Shown here: piece after piece, positions 7,302-14,370 of the stretch | How positions within the stretch are numbered: position 1 is the stretch's first letter | Layout of the letters: every line of letters begins with the position of its first letter | Assembly: GCA_002373755.1 (NCBI GenBank) | Contig: DFJU01000091.1 | Location: 669 to 26,640, forward strand | Direction of reading: 5' to 3' | DNA from: Bacteroidales bacterium UBA3663 | GTDB lineage: Bacteria; Bacteroidota; Bacteroidia; Bacteroidales; UBA3663 | Length of the DNA stretch: 25,972 nt | Translations under genes and position numbers: made by a program | The notes under the pieces: model-generated | Database searches by the model: none | Told to the model about the DNA's origin: nothing | Seen by the model: the letters and a program-made list of their open reading frames with translations, nothing else

Positions 7302-8234
7302 ATGGCACAGATAGCTCACAACCTCATAGATTTGGTTGGAAATACTCCATTGCTGGAATTGACGCGGACGGAGCGGGCCGAGGGGCTGAAGTCCCGCCTG
7401 ATGGCCAAATTGGAAATGTTCAATCCTGCACGCAGCGTGAAAGACCGCGTCGGTTTCGCGTTGATTGCCGATGCCGAGCGACGTGGCCTCATTGACCGTA
7501 ATACGACCATCATCGAGCCTACCAGCGGCAATACTGGAATAGGTCTGGCCATGGTCAGTGCGATACGCGGCTACCGCCTTATCCTGACGATGCCCGATTC
7601 CATGTCGGTCGAGCGTCGTACGTTGCTCAAGGCTTTGGGCGCCGAACTGGTGCTGACACCTGCCTATGAGGGCATGGGCGGTGCGATACGTCGGGCGCGA
7701 GAGTTGGCAGACGAGATTGGCAATGCCTTCATCCCGCAGCAGTTCGAGAATCCGGCCAACGCTGAAATCCACCGTCAGACGACGGCGCGTGAAATCTGGC
7801 GCGACACCGACGGCCGTGTTGACATTTTCGTGGCCGGTATCGGTACGGGCGGAACGATTACGGGCGTGGGCGAGGTGCTGCGCCGCCTCAATCCGTACGT
7901 GCAGATTGTTGCCGTCGAACCGGCCTCTTCGCCTGTGCTGTCGGGTGGTAAGGCCGGTCCGCACAAGATTCAGGGCATCGGTGCCGGATTCGTGCCCGGA
8001 GTGCTCAACACGCGGGTCTATGACGAGATTATCCACATCGGCGATGAAGAGGCATTTGAGCGTGGCCGCCAACTGGCGCGCACCGACGGAGTCTTGGCCG
8101 GAGTGTCATCGGCAGCAGCGGTTGCCGCCGCAATCCGCGTAGCTCGTCGCCCGGAAAATGAGGGTAAGAACATCGTTGTGCTGCTGCCCGACACGGGTGA
8201 GCGCTATCTGAGCACGCCCATCTACAATGAGTAA
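7302..8234 (+). CDS. cysK: Cysteine synthase A (O-acetylserine sulfhydrylase)
   Basis: This PLP enzyme makes cysteine from O-acetylserine and sulfide. The 310 residues hold every hallmark: [11 protein letters not shown] with the PLP lysine K47, the substrate loop TSGNTG (74-79), the phosphate-binding GIGTGGT (178-184), S268/S269 near the pyridine nitrogen, and [19 protein letters not shown] (213-231), which favours CysK over CysM. It is the first gene behind the palindrome-plus-promoter at 7185-7254 and is followed after 36 nt by a DsrE-family gene. It likely heads the transcript through the sulfur-relay and encapsulin genes. Use of a carrier thiocarboxylate instead of free sulfide is possible but only inferred from the neighbours. 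Confidence 0.97.
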   Translation: MAQIAHNLIDLVGNTPLLELTRTERAEGLKSRLMAKLEMFNPARSVKDRVGFALIADAERRGLIDRNTTIIEPTSGNTGIGLAMVSAIRGYRLILTMPDSMSVERRTLLKALGAELVLTPAYEGMGGAIRRARELADEIGNAFIPQQFENPANAEIHRQTTAREIWRDTDGRVDIFVAGIGTGGTITGVGEVLRRLNPYVQIVAVEPASSPVLSGGKAGPHKIQGIGAGFVPGVLNTRVYDEIIHIGDEEAFERGRQLARTDGVLAGVSSAAAVAAAIRVARRPENEGKNIVVLLPDTGERYLSTPIYNE

Positions 8235-8270
8235 GTGGCAGTTGAACATATCCGTAAACATTGAAATGCA

Positions 8271-8750
8271 ATGAGTGAACAGAAGAAATTGAGCATCATC
8301 GCCTTCAGCGGCGATTTTGACAAGTTGACGGCCGTATTCACGCTCGGTACGGGAGCGGCCGCAGTGGGCTATGAGGTGAACATCTTCTTCACCTTCTGGG
8401 GCTTGGATGCCATCAAGCAGAAAAAAGGTCGTGCCTTCATCGGCTCCAACTGGCTGACGCGCCTGTTCGGTTTTATGATGGGTGGCCTGAGTGCCACGCC
8501 GACCAGCCGGTTCAATTTCGGCGGTGCCGGACCGAAAATCTTCCGTAGCCTGATGCGCAAGAACAATGTGGCCACGCTTGAGGAACTGGTCGATGCGGCC
8601 AAGGTGCTGGGCATCAACCTCTATGCCTGCGAGATGGCAATGCACGTGCTGGGACTCACCAAAGAGGATTTTATCCCGGAGGTCAAGGATGTGCTCGGTG
8701 TTGCATCGTTCCTCAAACTGAGTGAGGGAGGGCAGACGCTGTTTATCTGA
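8271..8750 (+). CDS. DsrE/DsrF-family (DsrE2-like) sulfurtransferase-related protein
   Basis: The protein has 159 residues with the DsrE2 layout. It opens with KKLSIIAFSGDFDKLTAVFTLGTGAAAVGYEVNIFFTFWGL in the Rossmann-like half, split here as 6-20 and 21-45. A central insertion rich in Gly/Phe follows (RLFGFMMGGLSA). The candidate persulfide-carrying residue is C120 in LYACEMAMHVLG. Family knowledge: DsrE-type proteins pass or receive sulfane sulfur, often together with TusA. TusA is the next gene, 234 nt on, after a block of intergenic repeats. A hydrophobic stretch near 64-72 could touch the membrane but is not a full helix. Role in this cluster: sulfur relay, inferred. Confidence 0.88.
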   Translation: MSEQKKLSIIAFSGDFDKLTAVFTLGTGAAAVGYEVNIFFTFWGLDAIKQKKGRAFIGSNWLTRLFGFMMGGLSATPTSRFNFGGAGPKIFRSLMRKNNVATLEELVDAAKVLGINLYACEMAMHVLGLTKEDFIPEVKDVLGVASFLKLSEGGQTLFI

Positions 8751-8984
8751 GGTTGTGAGGTCGTGAGGTTGTGAGGCTGATGTTTTCTTCCTTCAACGAA
8801 TCGTCCGTCAACTGATGAGACGTTTCATGAAATGTCTTTACGATGCCTTCCACTCCGGTTTCCCCTTCCTTCAGAGGAATCGTCCGTCAACTGCACGAGC
8901 GATGTGACAACTGCACAATCGGAGCGACAACTCCCGATAATCCCAATTTACTACGTTAAAAAAACACAAAAAAATAATCGAATT
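8751..8984. repeat. Repeat-filled gap between the DsrE-like gene and tusA
   Basis: Three elements lie here. GGTTGTGAGG/TCGTGAGGTTGTGAGG spans 8751-8776 (relatives at 12401-12535). The near-palindrome GAGACGTTTC...GAAATGTCTTTAC spans 8817-8841 (relatives at 12855 and 12897). An exact 17-bp direct repeat GAATCGTCCGTCAACTG occurs at 8798-8814 and 8877-8893. I see no gene; the frame entering tusA from 8832 runs through these repeats and is not credible as protein. Confidence 0.6.
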
Positions 8985-9209
8985 ATGGCAAACAAGACAT
9001 TAGACATCACTCGGGAACATTGCCCGATGACCTTCGTAAAGACGAAAATCGAACTGGCAAAACTGCAGGCCGGCGATACGCTTGAGGTGTTGCTCAGCGA
9101 GGGTGAACCGCTCGAAAACGTGCCGCGCAATGCCGTCGAACAGGGCTACAACGTCGTGAAGGTCGAGCATGTCGAGGGAACGACGCATCGCGTAGTCATC
9201 AGGAAATGA
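8985..9209 (+). CDS. tusA: TusA-family sulfur-carrier protein
   Basis: The 74 residues form a whole TusA/SirA-like domain. The sulfur-carrying cysteine is C13 in REHCPMTFVKTKIEL, a variant of the usual CPxP in which the second proline is Thr. The remainder (LAKLQAGDTLEVLLSEGEP, then GYNVVKVE and HRVVIRK) follows the family pattern. TusA proteins accept persulfide from a cysteine desulfurase and hand it to acceptors such as DsrE-type proteins. Both a desulfurase and a DsrE-like protein are encoded within 2.6 kb. The start at 8985 has the A-rich upstream sequence common here; upstream in-frame codons are intergenic repeats. The encapsulin gene follows after 65 nt. Confidence 0.92.
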   Translation: MANKTLDITREHCPMTFVKTKIELAKLQAGDTLEVLLSEGEPLENVPRNAVEQGYNVVKVEHVEGTTHRVVIRK

Positions 9210-9274
9210 GTCGGCGCGACGGTCGATTCCTGTTGGCTGAAATCCAGAATACAGACAAATAAAACAGAACAACT

Positions 9275-10714
9275 ATGGCAGATTCAAATCTTCAGCGCAG
9301 TGTAGTCACTGCTACAGCCAAGAAATTGGCCACCACCACCAAGACTGCCCCGCAGATGGGCAGCATAACCCCTCGTCTCCTCCTGAAACTGTTGCCTTGG
9401 GTGCAGGTCAGTGGAGGTACGTTCCGCGTGAACCGAACAAAAGTTGAACTGAAAAAGACCGAGCGTCTTTCCATCGAGTATTTCAACGGGGTGCCGTCGT
9501 TCACAGCCAAGAGCCTGAAGCAGATTCCGCTTTTCTCGGCCTTCGACGACGAGATCGTGACCCGTCTGGCACGCTCGTTCGAGACCAAGGAGGTCGAAAT
9601 CGGTCAGCTTTTCGTCGAGGAGGGCAAGGACAAGCAGAAATTCTTCATCGTGGCCAACGGTCAGGCCGAGGTCATCAACCGTGGTCCTCATGGCGAGGAG
9701 TTGCGCATTGCCCTGTTGGGCGACGGCGAATATTTCGGCGAGGCTGACCTGCTTGACGATGCCGAATCGACCGTGTCGGTGCGTGCCGTCACTCCGACGG
9801 TGTTCCTTTCGTTGAAGCTCTCAGAACTGGACAACTTCATCCGCGATGTGCCAGACTTCCGCGCCACGTTCCAGAAGGCTGTTGACAAGCAGTTGCGCCT
9901 CAAGGCATCTGTCAACGACCACGGCGAGAAGCACATCGACCTCGTGAGCGGCCATGAGGAGGACAACATCATCCCCGAGACCTACATCGACTACGAGGAG
10001 AATCCAACCGAATATTCGCTCAATACGCTTCAGACCGTAGTCCGCGTCCATACCCGTGTGAGTGACCTCTACAACAACCCCTACAACCAGCTGGAGGAGC
10101 AGCTGCGCCTCTCCATCGAGAGCATCAAGGAGCGTCAGGAGTGGGAGCTCATCAACAACAGCAAGTTCGGTCTGCTGGCCAGTGTGAGCCCTGCCCACCG
10201 CATCACTACGCGCTATGGCGCGCCCACGCCCGACGACCTCGATGAACTGCTGTCGCTCGTGTGGAAGGAGCCTGCCTTCTTTATCGCCCATCCTCGTGCC
10301 ATTGCAGCCTTCGAGCGCGAATGCACATGGCGCGGTGTGCCGCCTGTCACCACCGACCTCTTCGGCACCAAGGTCATCCTGTGGCGCGGTGTGCCCATCA
10401 TCCCGAGCGACAAGGTCGAGGTTGAGGGTCAGTTCCTGACTGGCCGTGGCATGGGTACGACCAAGATCATCCTTGTGCGCACCGGCGAGAAGAATCAGGG
10501 CGTCGTCGGCCTGCACCAGAGCGGCATCCCAGGCGAGATCGCACCATCGCTTTCGGCACGTCTGATGGGTCTTGACAAGTTCGGTGTGGCATCATATCTG
10601 CTCACCAAATACTTCTCGCTCGCTGCCCTCACCGACGATGCGATTGCTGTGCTCGAGAATGTCGAGGTCGGCTACTACCACGACTATCAGCACCGGAACA
10701 AGGTCGAGAAATAG
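9275..10714 (+). CDS. Family 2 encapsulin shell protein with inserted cyclic-nucleotide-binding-like domain (2B type)
   Basis: This is an HK97-fold nanocompartment shell protein of 479 residues. Residues 1-80 form the N-arm and first shell segment (ITPRLLLKLLPWVQVSGGTF, then the E-loop-like FRVNRTKVELKKTERLSIEY). Residues about 82-205 are a cyclic-nucleotide-binding-like domain (PLFSAFDDEIVTRLARSF, then GEYFGEADLLDD). From about 235 onward come the shell P and A domains (IIPETYIDYEENPTEYSLNT, LTGRGMGTTKIILVRTGEKN, GLHQSGIPGEIAPSLSARLM). The ligand-binding Arg of canonical domains falls on S165, so nucleotide binding is doubtful. Known Family 2 shells package cysteine desulfurase and can store sulfur, and a desulfurase gene lies 104 nt downstream. 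No phage genes are nearby, so this is not a prophage capsid. Confidence 0.93.
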   Translation: MADSNLQRSVVTATAKKLATTTKTAPQMGSITPRLLLKLLPWVQVSGGTFRVNRTKVELKKTERLSIEYFNGVPSFTAKSLKQIPLFSAFDDEIVTRLARSFETKEVEIGQLFVEEGKDKQKFFIVANGQAEVINRGPHGEELRIALLGDGEYFGEADLLDDAESTVSVRAVTPTVFLSLKLSELDNFIRDVPDFRATFQKAVDKQLRLKASVNDHGEKHIDLVSGHEEDNIIPETYIDYEENPTEYSLNTLQTVVRVHTRVSDLYNNPYNQLEEQLRLSIESIKERQEWELINNSKFGLLASVSPAHRITTRYGAPTPDDLDELLSLVWKEPAFFIAHPRAIAAFERECTWRGVPPVTTDLFGTKVILWRGVPIIPSDKVEVEGQFLTGRGMGTTKIILVRTGEKNQGVVGLHQSGIPGEIAPSLSARLMGLDKFGVASYLLTKYFSLAALTDDAIAVLENVEVGYYHDYQHRNKVEK

Positions 10715-10725
10715 TCACACATCAT

Positions 10726-10761
10726 CCGTCGCCTCCCGACTCTCTTGCGGGAGGTGGACGG
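10726..10761 (+). other. Intercistronic hairpin between encapsulin and cargo genes
   Basis: CCGTC-GCCTCCCG (10726-10738) pairs with CGGGAGGT-GACGG (10748-10761) over 13 bp with one G-U pair and one bulged G. There is no T run, so it is a poor terminator. A stable stem at this place could stabilise the 3' end of the shell mRNA or damp reading into the cargo gene. Either would help keep shell subunits in excess over cargo. Confidence 0.6.
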
Positions 10762-10818
10762 AAGGATAATAACCTCCGCGGCCCGCCACGCTGGTCCGGA
10801 ACAAAGAAAATCCTTCGT

Positions 10819-12396
10819 ATGATAGAAACTTTCAACACACCATATTCAGCGCAGGACGGCCAGATACTTGATGTCCTACGTCGGCTGGCCAACGACTACT
10901 GCCCTGATGAACTGCGTGCCGAGCGGCAGTCCGTCGTGTCCGACAGCACCCTTGCCCATCTGTCTGACGAGCTGTTGAACCTCGATGCGCTGGAGTTGCC
11001 GTTCGGTGTCGAACGTCCGGCATCGGGCAGCAGTTACTTGGCCGATGCACCTGTCGCCGACAACTTCAGTGGCCGCCGCCAGGAATCGTCCACCGGTCGC
11101 ATTGAGCCCAGCGACAACGGCTTCGGAATCGGAATCCCCGAAACGCAGAAGCTGCGCCAGCTGCACTATGAGGAGGCCGACACGCTCAACTCTGACCAGA
11201 TCAGGCGCGATTTCCCCGTGCTGCAACAGAAGGTCAACGGCCACGACCTCGTCTGGCTTGACAACGGAGCCACCACACAGAAGCCGAATGCGGTGATTGA
11301 CAAGATTGCCGACTATTACCGCAACTATAACTCCAACATCCATCGAGGTGCGCACACACTGGCCGCCCGTGCCACCGATGCCTACGAGGATGCGCGACAG
11401 AAAATCGCGCGGTTCATCAACGCTCCGGCCGCCGAAAACATCGTCTTCGTGCGCGGTACCACCGAGGGCATCAACCTCGTGGCACAGACCTTCGGACGGC
11501 AGTTCGTCGGGGTGGGCGACAACGTCATCGTCAGCGAACTGGATCACCATGCCAACATAGTGCCTTGGCAGCGTGTGGCTCAGGAACGTGGTGCCGACCT
11601 GCTTGCCATTCCGACCGACAGCAACGGCGACCTGATCCTCTCCGAACTTGAACGTCTCATCACGCCGCGCACACGCATCGTCAGTGTCGGTCACGTCAAC
11701 AATACGTTCGGCACCATCAACGACGTTCAGCGCATCATCGACATCGCCCATTCGCACGGTGTGCCGGTGTTGCTCGACGGAGCCCAGAGCATCGCCCATA
11801 CGCCGGTCGATGTGCAGGCTCTCGGTGCCGACTTCTTCGTCTTCAGCGGTCACAAGATCTACGGGCCGAACGGAATCGGAGCCGTCTATATCAGCGACCA
11901 GTGGAAGGAGAAGCTCCAGCCGTGGCAGGGTGGCGGCAACATGATCAAGGATGTCACCATCGAGCACACCGAATACAATTCCGCACCAGCACGGTTTGAG
12001 GCCGGTACTCCCAACGTGGCCGATGCCATCGGTCTGGGGGCTGCGCTCGACTACGTGAGCCGTATCGGCATCCGGAACATCGAGCGTCATGAGCACCAGC
12101 TCACCGAATATGCACGCGAACAGTTGGCTCAGGTGCCAGGTCTGCACATCATCGGCAATCCGAAGCACCGCGTGAGCGTGGTGTCGTTCTACCTCGACAA
12201 CATTTCGGTGCCCGAGACGGGTTCGCTGCTCGACAAGGAGGGCATAGCAGTGCGTGCAGGCCACCATTGTGCCCAGCCGGCTTTGCGGGCCTTGGGGCAT
12301 GAGATGAGTGTTCGTCCCACGTTCGCCCTCTACAACACTCGCGAGGACGTCGATAAACTTGTCGTCGCACTAAGAAAAATCGTCAACAGCAAATAG
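10819..12396 (+). CDS. SufS-type cysteine desulfurase with N-terminal encapsulation-like extension
   Basis: The protein has 525 residues, about 120 more than ordinary SufS (near 405). The catalytic part starts near 124 (LNSDQIRRDFPVL, WLDNGATTQKP) and has H243, D320 in LLDGAQS, the PLP lysine K346 in FSGHKIYGP, the persulfide cysteine C484 in RAGHHCAQP, and R499. RAGHHCAQP marks the SufS class. It would remove sulfur from cysteine as enzyme-bound persulfide, giving alanine. Residues 1-120 are low in structure and rich in Ser, Asp, Gly and Pro (RPASGSSYLADAPVADNFSG), with a short helix at 12-25. Similar disordered extensions direct desulfurases into Family 2 encapsulins. The shell gene precedes it and the carrier gene follows. 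Confidence 0.95.
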   Translation: MIETFNTPYSAQDGQILDVLRRLANDYCPDELRAERQSVVSDSTLAHLSDELLNLDALELPFGVERPASGSSYLADAPVADNFSGRRQESSTGRIEPSDNGFGIGIPETQKLRQLHYEEADTLNSDQIRRDFPVLQQKVNGHDLVWLDNGATTQKPNAVIDKIADYYRNYNSNIHRGAHTLAARATDAYEDARQKIARFINAPAAENIVFVRGTTEGINLVAQTFGRQFVGVGDNVIVSELDHHANIVPWQRVAQERGADLLAIPTDSNGDLILSELERLITPRTRIVSVGHVNNTFGTINDVQRIIDIAHSHGVPVLLDGAQSIAHTPVDVQALGADFFVFSGHKIYGPNGIGAVYISDQWKEKLQPWQGGGNMIKDVTIEHTEYNSAPARFEAGTPNVADAIGLGAALDYVSRIGIRNIERHEHQLTEYAREQLAQVPGLHIIGNPKHRVSVVSFYLDNISVPETGSLLDKEGIAVRAGHHCAQPALRALGHEMSVRPTFALYNTREDVDKLVVALRKIVNSK

Positions 12397-12547
12397 TTAA
12401 TGTGAGGTTGTGAGGTCGCTTCGCTTGTAAGGTCGTAAGGTCACTTCGCTTGTGAGGTTATGAGTGGCTTTTATGGACAATGCACCAGCTAAAGACCTCA
12501 AGACCTTACAACCCCATAACCTCACAACCTAAAAACCTAAACTTAAC
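12397..12547. repeat. Gap with inverted GGTTGTGAGG repeats
   Basis: GTGAGGTTGTGAGGTCGC and decayed copies (GTAAGGTCGTAAGGTC, TGTGAGGTTATGAG) fill 12401-12463. Their reverse complements (GACCTCAAGACCTTACAACC, then CATAACCTCACAACCT) fill 12494-12530. The two halves could fold into one long imperfect hairpin. The family also occurs at 8751-8776. No gene is present. Confidence 0.6.
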
Positions 12548-12757
12548 ATGGCTAAAATTATAGTTAACGGAGAGGCTAAGGAGGTGCAATTGCCACTGAC
12601 CCTCAGTGAGTTAATCAAACAGAACAATGTGTCGCAGCCAGAAATGGTGAGTGTGCAGGTCAACGAGGATTTCGTGGACCGCACCGAGTGGCCCGACATC
12701 CAGATCAAGGAGGGCGATGCTGTCGATTTCCTCTACTTCATGGGAGGCGGAATGTAA
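12548..12757 (+). CDS. ThiS/MoaD-like sulfur-carrier protein with C-terminal GGGM
   Basis: The 69 residues form a small beta-grasp carrier (MAKIIVNGEAKEVQLPLTLS, VQVNEDFVDR, GDAVDFLYFMGGGM). Carriers of this class work through a C-terminal Gly-Gly that is adenylated by an E1-like enzyme and turned into a thiocarboxylate. Here the Gly run is capped by one extra Met, so the chain must be trimmed first. The JAMM peptidase encoded two genes on is the obvious candidate, as in the QbsE/QbsD and HcyS/HcyD systems. Genes for thiazole or molybdopterin synthesis are absent from the window, which argues against ThiS or MoaD proper. A role in cysteine or homocysteine synthesis is inferred from the neighbours. 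Confidence 0.88.
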   Translation: MAKIIVNGEAKEVQLPLTLSELIKQNNVSQPEMVSVQVNEDFVDRTEWPDIQIKEGDAVDFLYFMGGGM

Positions 12758-12959
12758 TTAAGAAATAAGAAGTAAGAAATAAGAGTGAAGAGATAGGATT
12801 TGCCATCCGAAGCAAACGTCCCTTTTATTCGTAAGACGTGGCGTGCCGCGTCCTGAGACGTTTCGTGATGCGTCTCTACGCTACCTTTTTATTCCTGAGA
12901 CGTTTCATGAAACGTCTCTACATTCCTCTTTTATTCCATTTTAAATTTAAAAGATAAAT
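12758..12959. repeat. Gap with AAGAAATAAGA and GAGACGTTTC palindromic repeats
   Basis: Three or more AAGAAATAAGA/AAGTAAGA words follow the carrier stop (12759-12790; the same word is at about 23829). Two copies of the CTGAGACGTTTC...CGTCTCTAC element lie at 12855-12878 and 12897-12920. The second is a perfect 22-bp palindrome with arms GAGACGTTTC and GAAACGTCTC. No gene is present, and the carrier and E1 genes may still share a transcript. Confidence 0.6.
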
Positions 12960-13778
12960 ATGTTCGATTTTACAGAAGAACAAATACAACGCTACTCACG
13001 TCACATCCTTTTGCAGGATGTCGGTGTCGAGGGGCAGGAGAAGATCCAGAATGCCAAGGTGCTCGTCGTCGGTGCCGGTGGTCTTGGCGCACCCGTGTCG
13101 CTCTATCTTGCGGCAGCCGGCATCGGCCGTATCGGAATAGTCGATGCCGATGTCGTTGATCTGTCCAACCTGCAGCGTCAGGTCATCCACTTCACCAAAG
13201 ATGTCGGAGTGCCAAAGGTCGAGAGTGCCAAAGAGAAGATTTTGGCCATCAATCCCGATGTGAAGGTCGATACCTACAGGGAATTCCTCTATTCGGCCAA
13301 TGCGCTCGACATAATCAAGGAGTACGACTTTGTGGTTGATGGTACCGACAATTTCCCTGTCAAGTTCCTCATCAACGATGCCTGTGTCATGGCCGGCAAA
13401 CCGTTCTCGCACGGCGGTATCCTGCGCTTCAACGGTCAGACCTTCACACACCTGCCAGGCACGGCCTGCTACCGCTGTTTCTTCAAGGAACCGCCTCCGG
13501 CCGGAGCAGTCCCGACCTGTTCGCAGGCCGGAGTGCTTGGTGCAATCGCCGGAATGTTGGGCACGATTCAGGCTGCCGAGGTACTGAAGTATTTCACAGG
13601 TGTCGGCCAATTGCTCACCAACCGTCTTCTGATCTTCGATGCCAAGACCATGCAGTTCCGCACCATCCCCGTCAAGCATCGTCCGACGTGCGAAATCTGT
13701 GGCGAACATCCCACCATCGACCATCTTATCGACTACGAGCAGCCGACCTGCGAACTCAAAAAACACAAGAAGTCATGA
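12960..13778 (+). CDS. HesA/MoeB/ThiF-family E1-like carrier-activating enzyme
   Basis: This enzyme adenylates the C-terminal glycine of a sulfur-carrier protein with ATP. The 272 residues carry RYSRHILL (11-18), the nucleotide loop GAGGLG (38-43), DADVVDLSNLQRQ (62-74), D130 in DGTDNF and the candidate catalytic cysteine C187 in PTCSQAG. A zinc site is formed by C170/C173 and C244/C247. There is no C-terminal rhodanese domain, unlike MoeZ/MOCS3, so sulfur must come from another protein; TusA, DsrE-like or the desulfurase are all encoded nearby. The last codons overlap the start of the JAMM gene by 4 nt. The partner carrier is almost certainly the 69-residue protein at 12548. Confidence 0.94.
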   Translation: MFDFTEEQIQRYSRHILLQDVGVEGQEKIQNAKVLVVGAGGLGAPVSLYLAAAGIGRIGIVDADVVDLSNLQRQVIHFTKDVGVPKVESAKEKILAINPDVKVDTYREFLYSANALDIIKEYDFVVDGTDNFPVKFLINDACVMAGKPFSHGGILRFNGQTFTHLPGTACYRCFFKEPPPAGAVPTCSQAGVLGAIAGMLGTIQAAEVLKYFTGVGQLLTNRLLIFDAKTMQFRTIPVKHRPTCEICGEHPTIDHLIDYEQPTCELKKHKKS

Positions 13779-14161
13779 AGATAAACCCCGATGTCATCCA
13801 GCAGCTCATCCGTCAGGCTCAACAGGATGCGCCCAACGAGACTTGCGGCTACCTGCTCGGGACGGGCGACACGGTGACCGAGAACTATTGGATGGAGAAT
13901 ATCGACCATTCGCCGGAGCACTTCTCGTTCGCCCCGAAAGACCAGTTCGCTGCCCTCAAGTATGCCCGTGCGCACGGACTGCGCATTCTGGCCAACTGGC
14001 ATTCGCATCCGGCCTCGCCTTCGCGTCCGTCGCAGGAGGATCTGCGGCTGGCCAACGACCCGGGCATCCGCTATGCCATCCTCTCCCTGCACGAAGGCAT
14101 TCACCTCAATTCGTTCCGTATCTTGAACGGCGAGGTGGTTGACAAGGAGGTGCACCTCTGA
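13775..14161 (+). CDS. JAMM/Mov34-family metallopeptidase (carrier-trimming type)
   Basis: The 128 residues hold the complete JAMM zinc site: E22 in NETCGYLLG, then H76-S-H78-P with six residues to S86 and two to D89 (HSHPASPSRPSQED). The size and architecture fit bacterial stand-alone JAMM peptidases that cut at the C-terminal glycines of sulfur carriers. Some remove residues that mask Gly-Gly (QbsD, HcyD) and some release cysteine from a carrier-cysteine adduct (Mec). Here the carrier ends GGGM, which favours trimming of Met. The ATG at 13775 overlaps the E1 stop as ATGA, indicating translational coupling. Longer upstream starts would overlap the E1 gene by over 80 nt and are rejected. Confidence 0.93.
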   Translation: MKINPDVIQQLIRQAQQDAPNETCGYLLGTGDTVTENYWMENIDHSPEHFSFAPKDQFAALKYARAHGLRILANWHSHPASPSRPSQEDLRLANDPGIRYAILSLHEGIHLNSFRILNGEVVDKEVHL

Positions 14162-14332
14162 TTCGGCGAAAAGTCGCGTAGTAAACTGAAATTGTTGAAA
14201 ATCAGCTGTATGCACAATGCTCGCAACTGCACTTTAATGGCTGTGGTTGCGAGTGTTTATTGTAGTGTGGTATGCGTTAGCGTTTTGGTTGTGTACTTAT
14301 GTTGTTGTGAATGAATGTGTTATGTGCGGATA

Positions 14333-14349
14333 TACCATGTTTGTGGTAT
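14333..14349 (+). promoter_or_regulatory. Palindromic operator upstream of the binding-protein/SusC unit
   Basis: TACCAT-GTTTG-TGGTAT, with flanking bases giving 6-bp arms ATACCA/TGGTAT, is followed by AAGAATGCC. It starts 61 bp before the -7 element and is a close copy of the sites at 7185 and 18712. Confidence 0.78.
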
Positions 14350-14370
14350 AAGAATGCCGTTCGTGTGGGA

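Noticed and set aside
8832..8984. N-terminal extension of the TusA frame
   Set aside because: The extra 51 codons are intergenic repeats, and TusA proteins begin near the chosen start.
9275..10714. Prophage capsid gene
   Set aside because: No portal, terminase, protease or tail genes are nearby. The inserted cNMP-like domain and the neighbouring desulfurase fit an encapsulin.
10876..12300. 474-codon minus-strand frame opposite the desulfurase
   Set aside because: It is an antisense shadow of a well-conserved enzyme, produced by GC-rich codon bias.
12548..12757. ThiS for thiamine or MoaD for molybdopterin
   Set aside because: No thiazole or molybdopterin genes are present, and the GGGM end with an adjacent JAMM gene points to another carrier role.
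14268..14275. Fourth copy of the palindromic operator (TGGTATGC)
   Set aside because: Only the right half-site is present; the left arm at the proper distance reads ATTGT, not TACCA.
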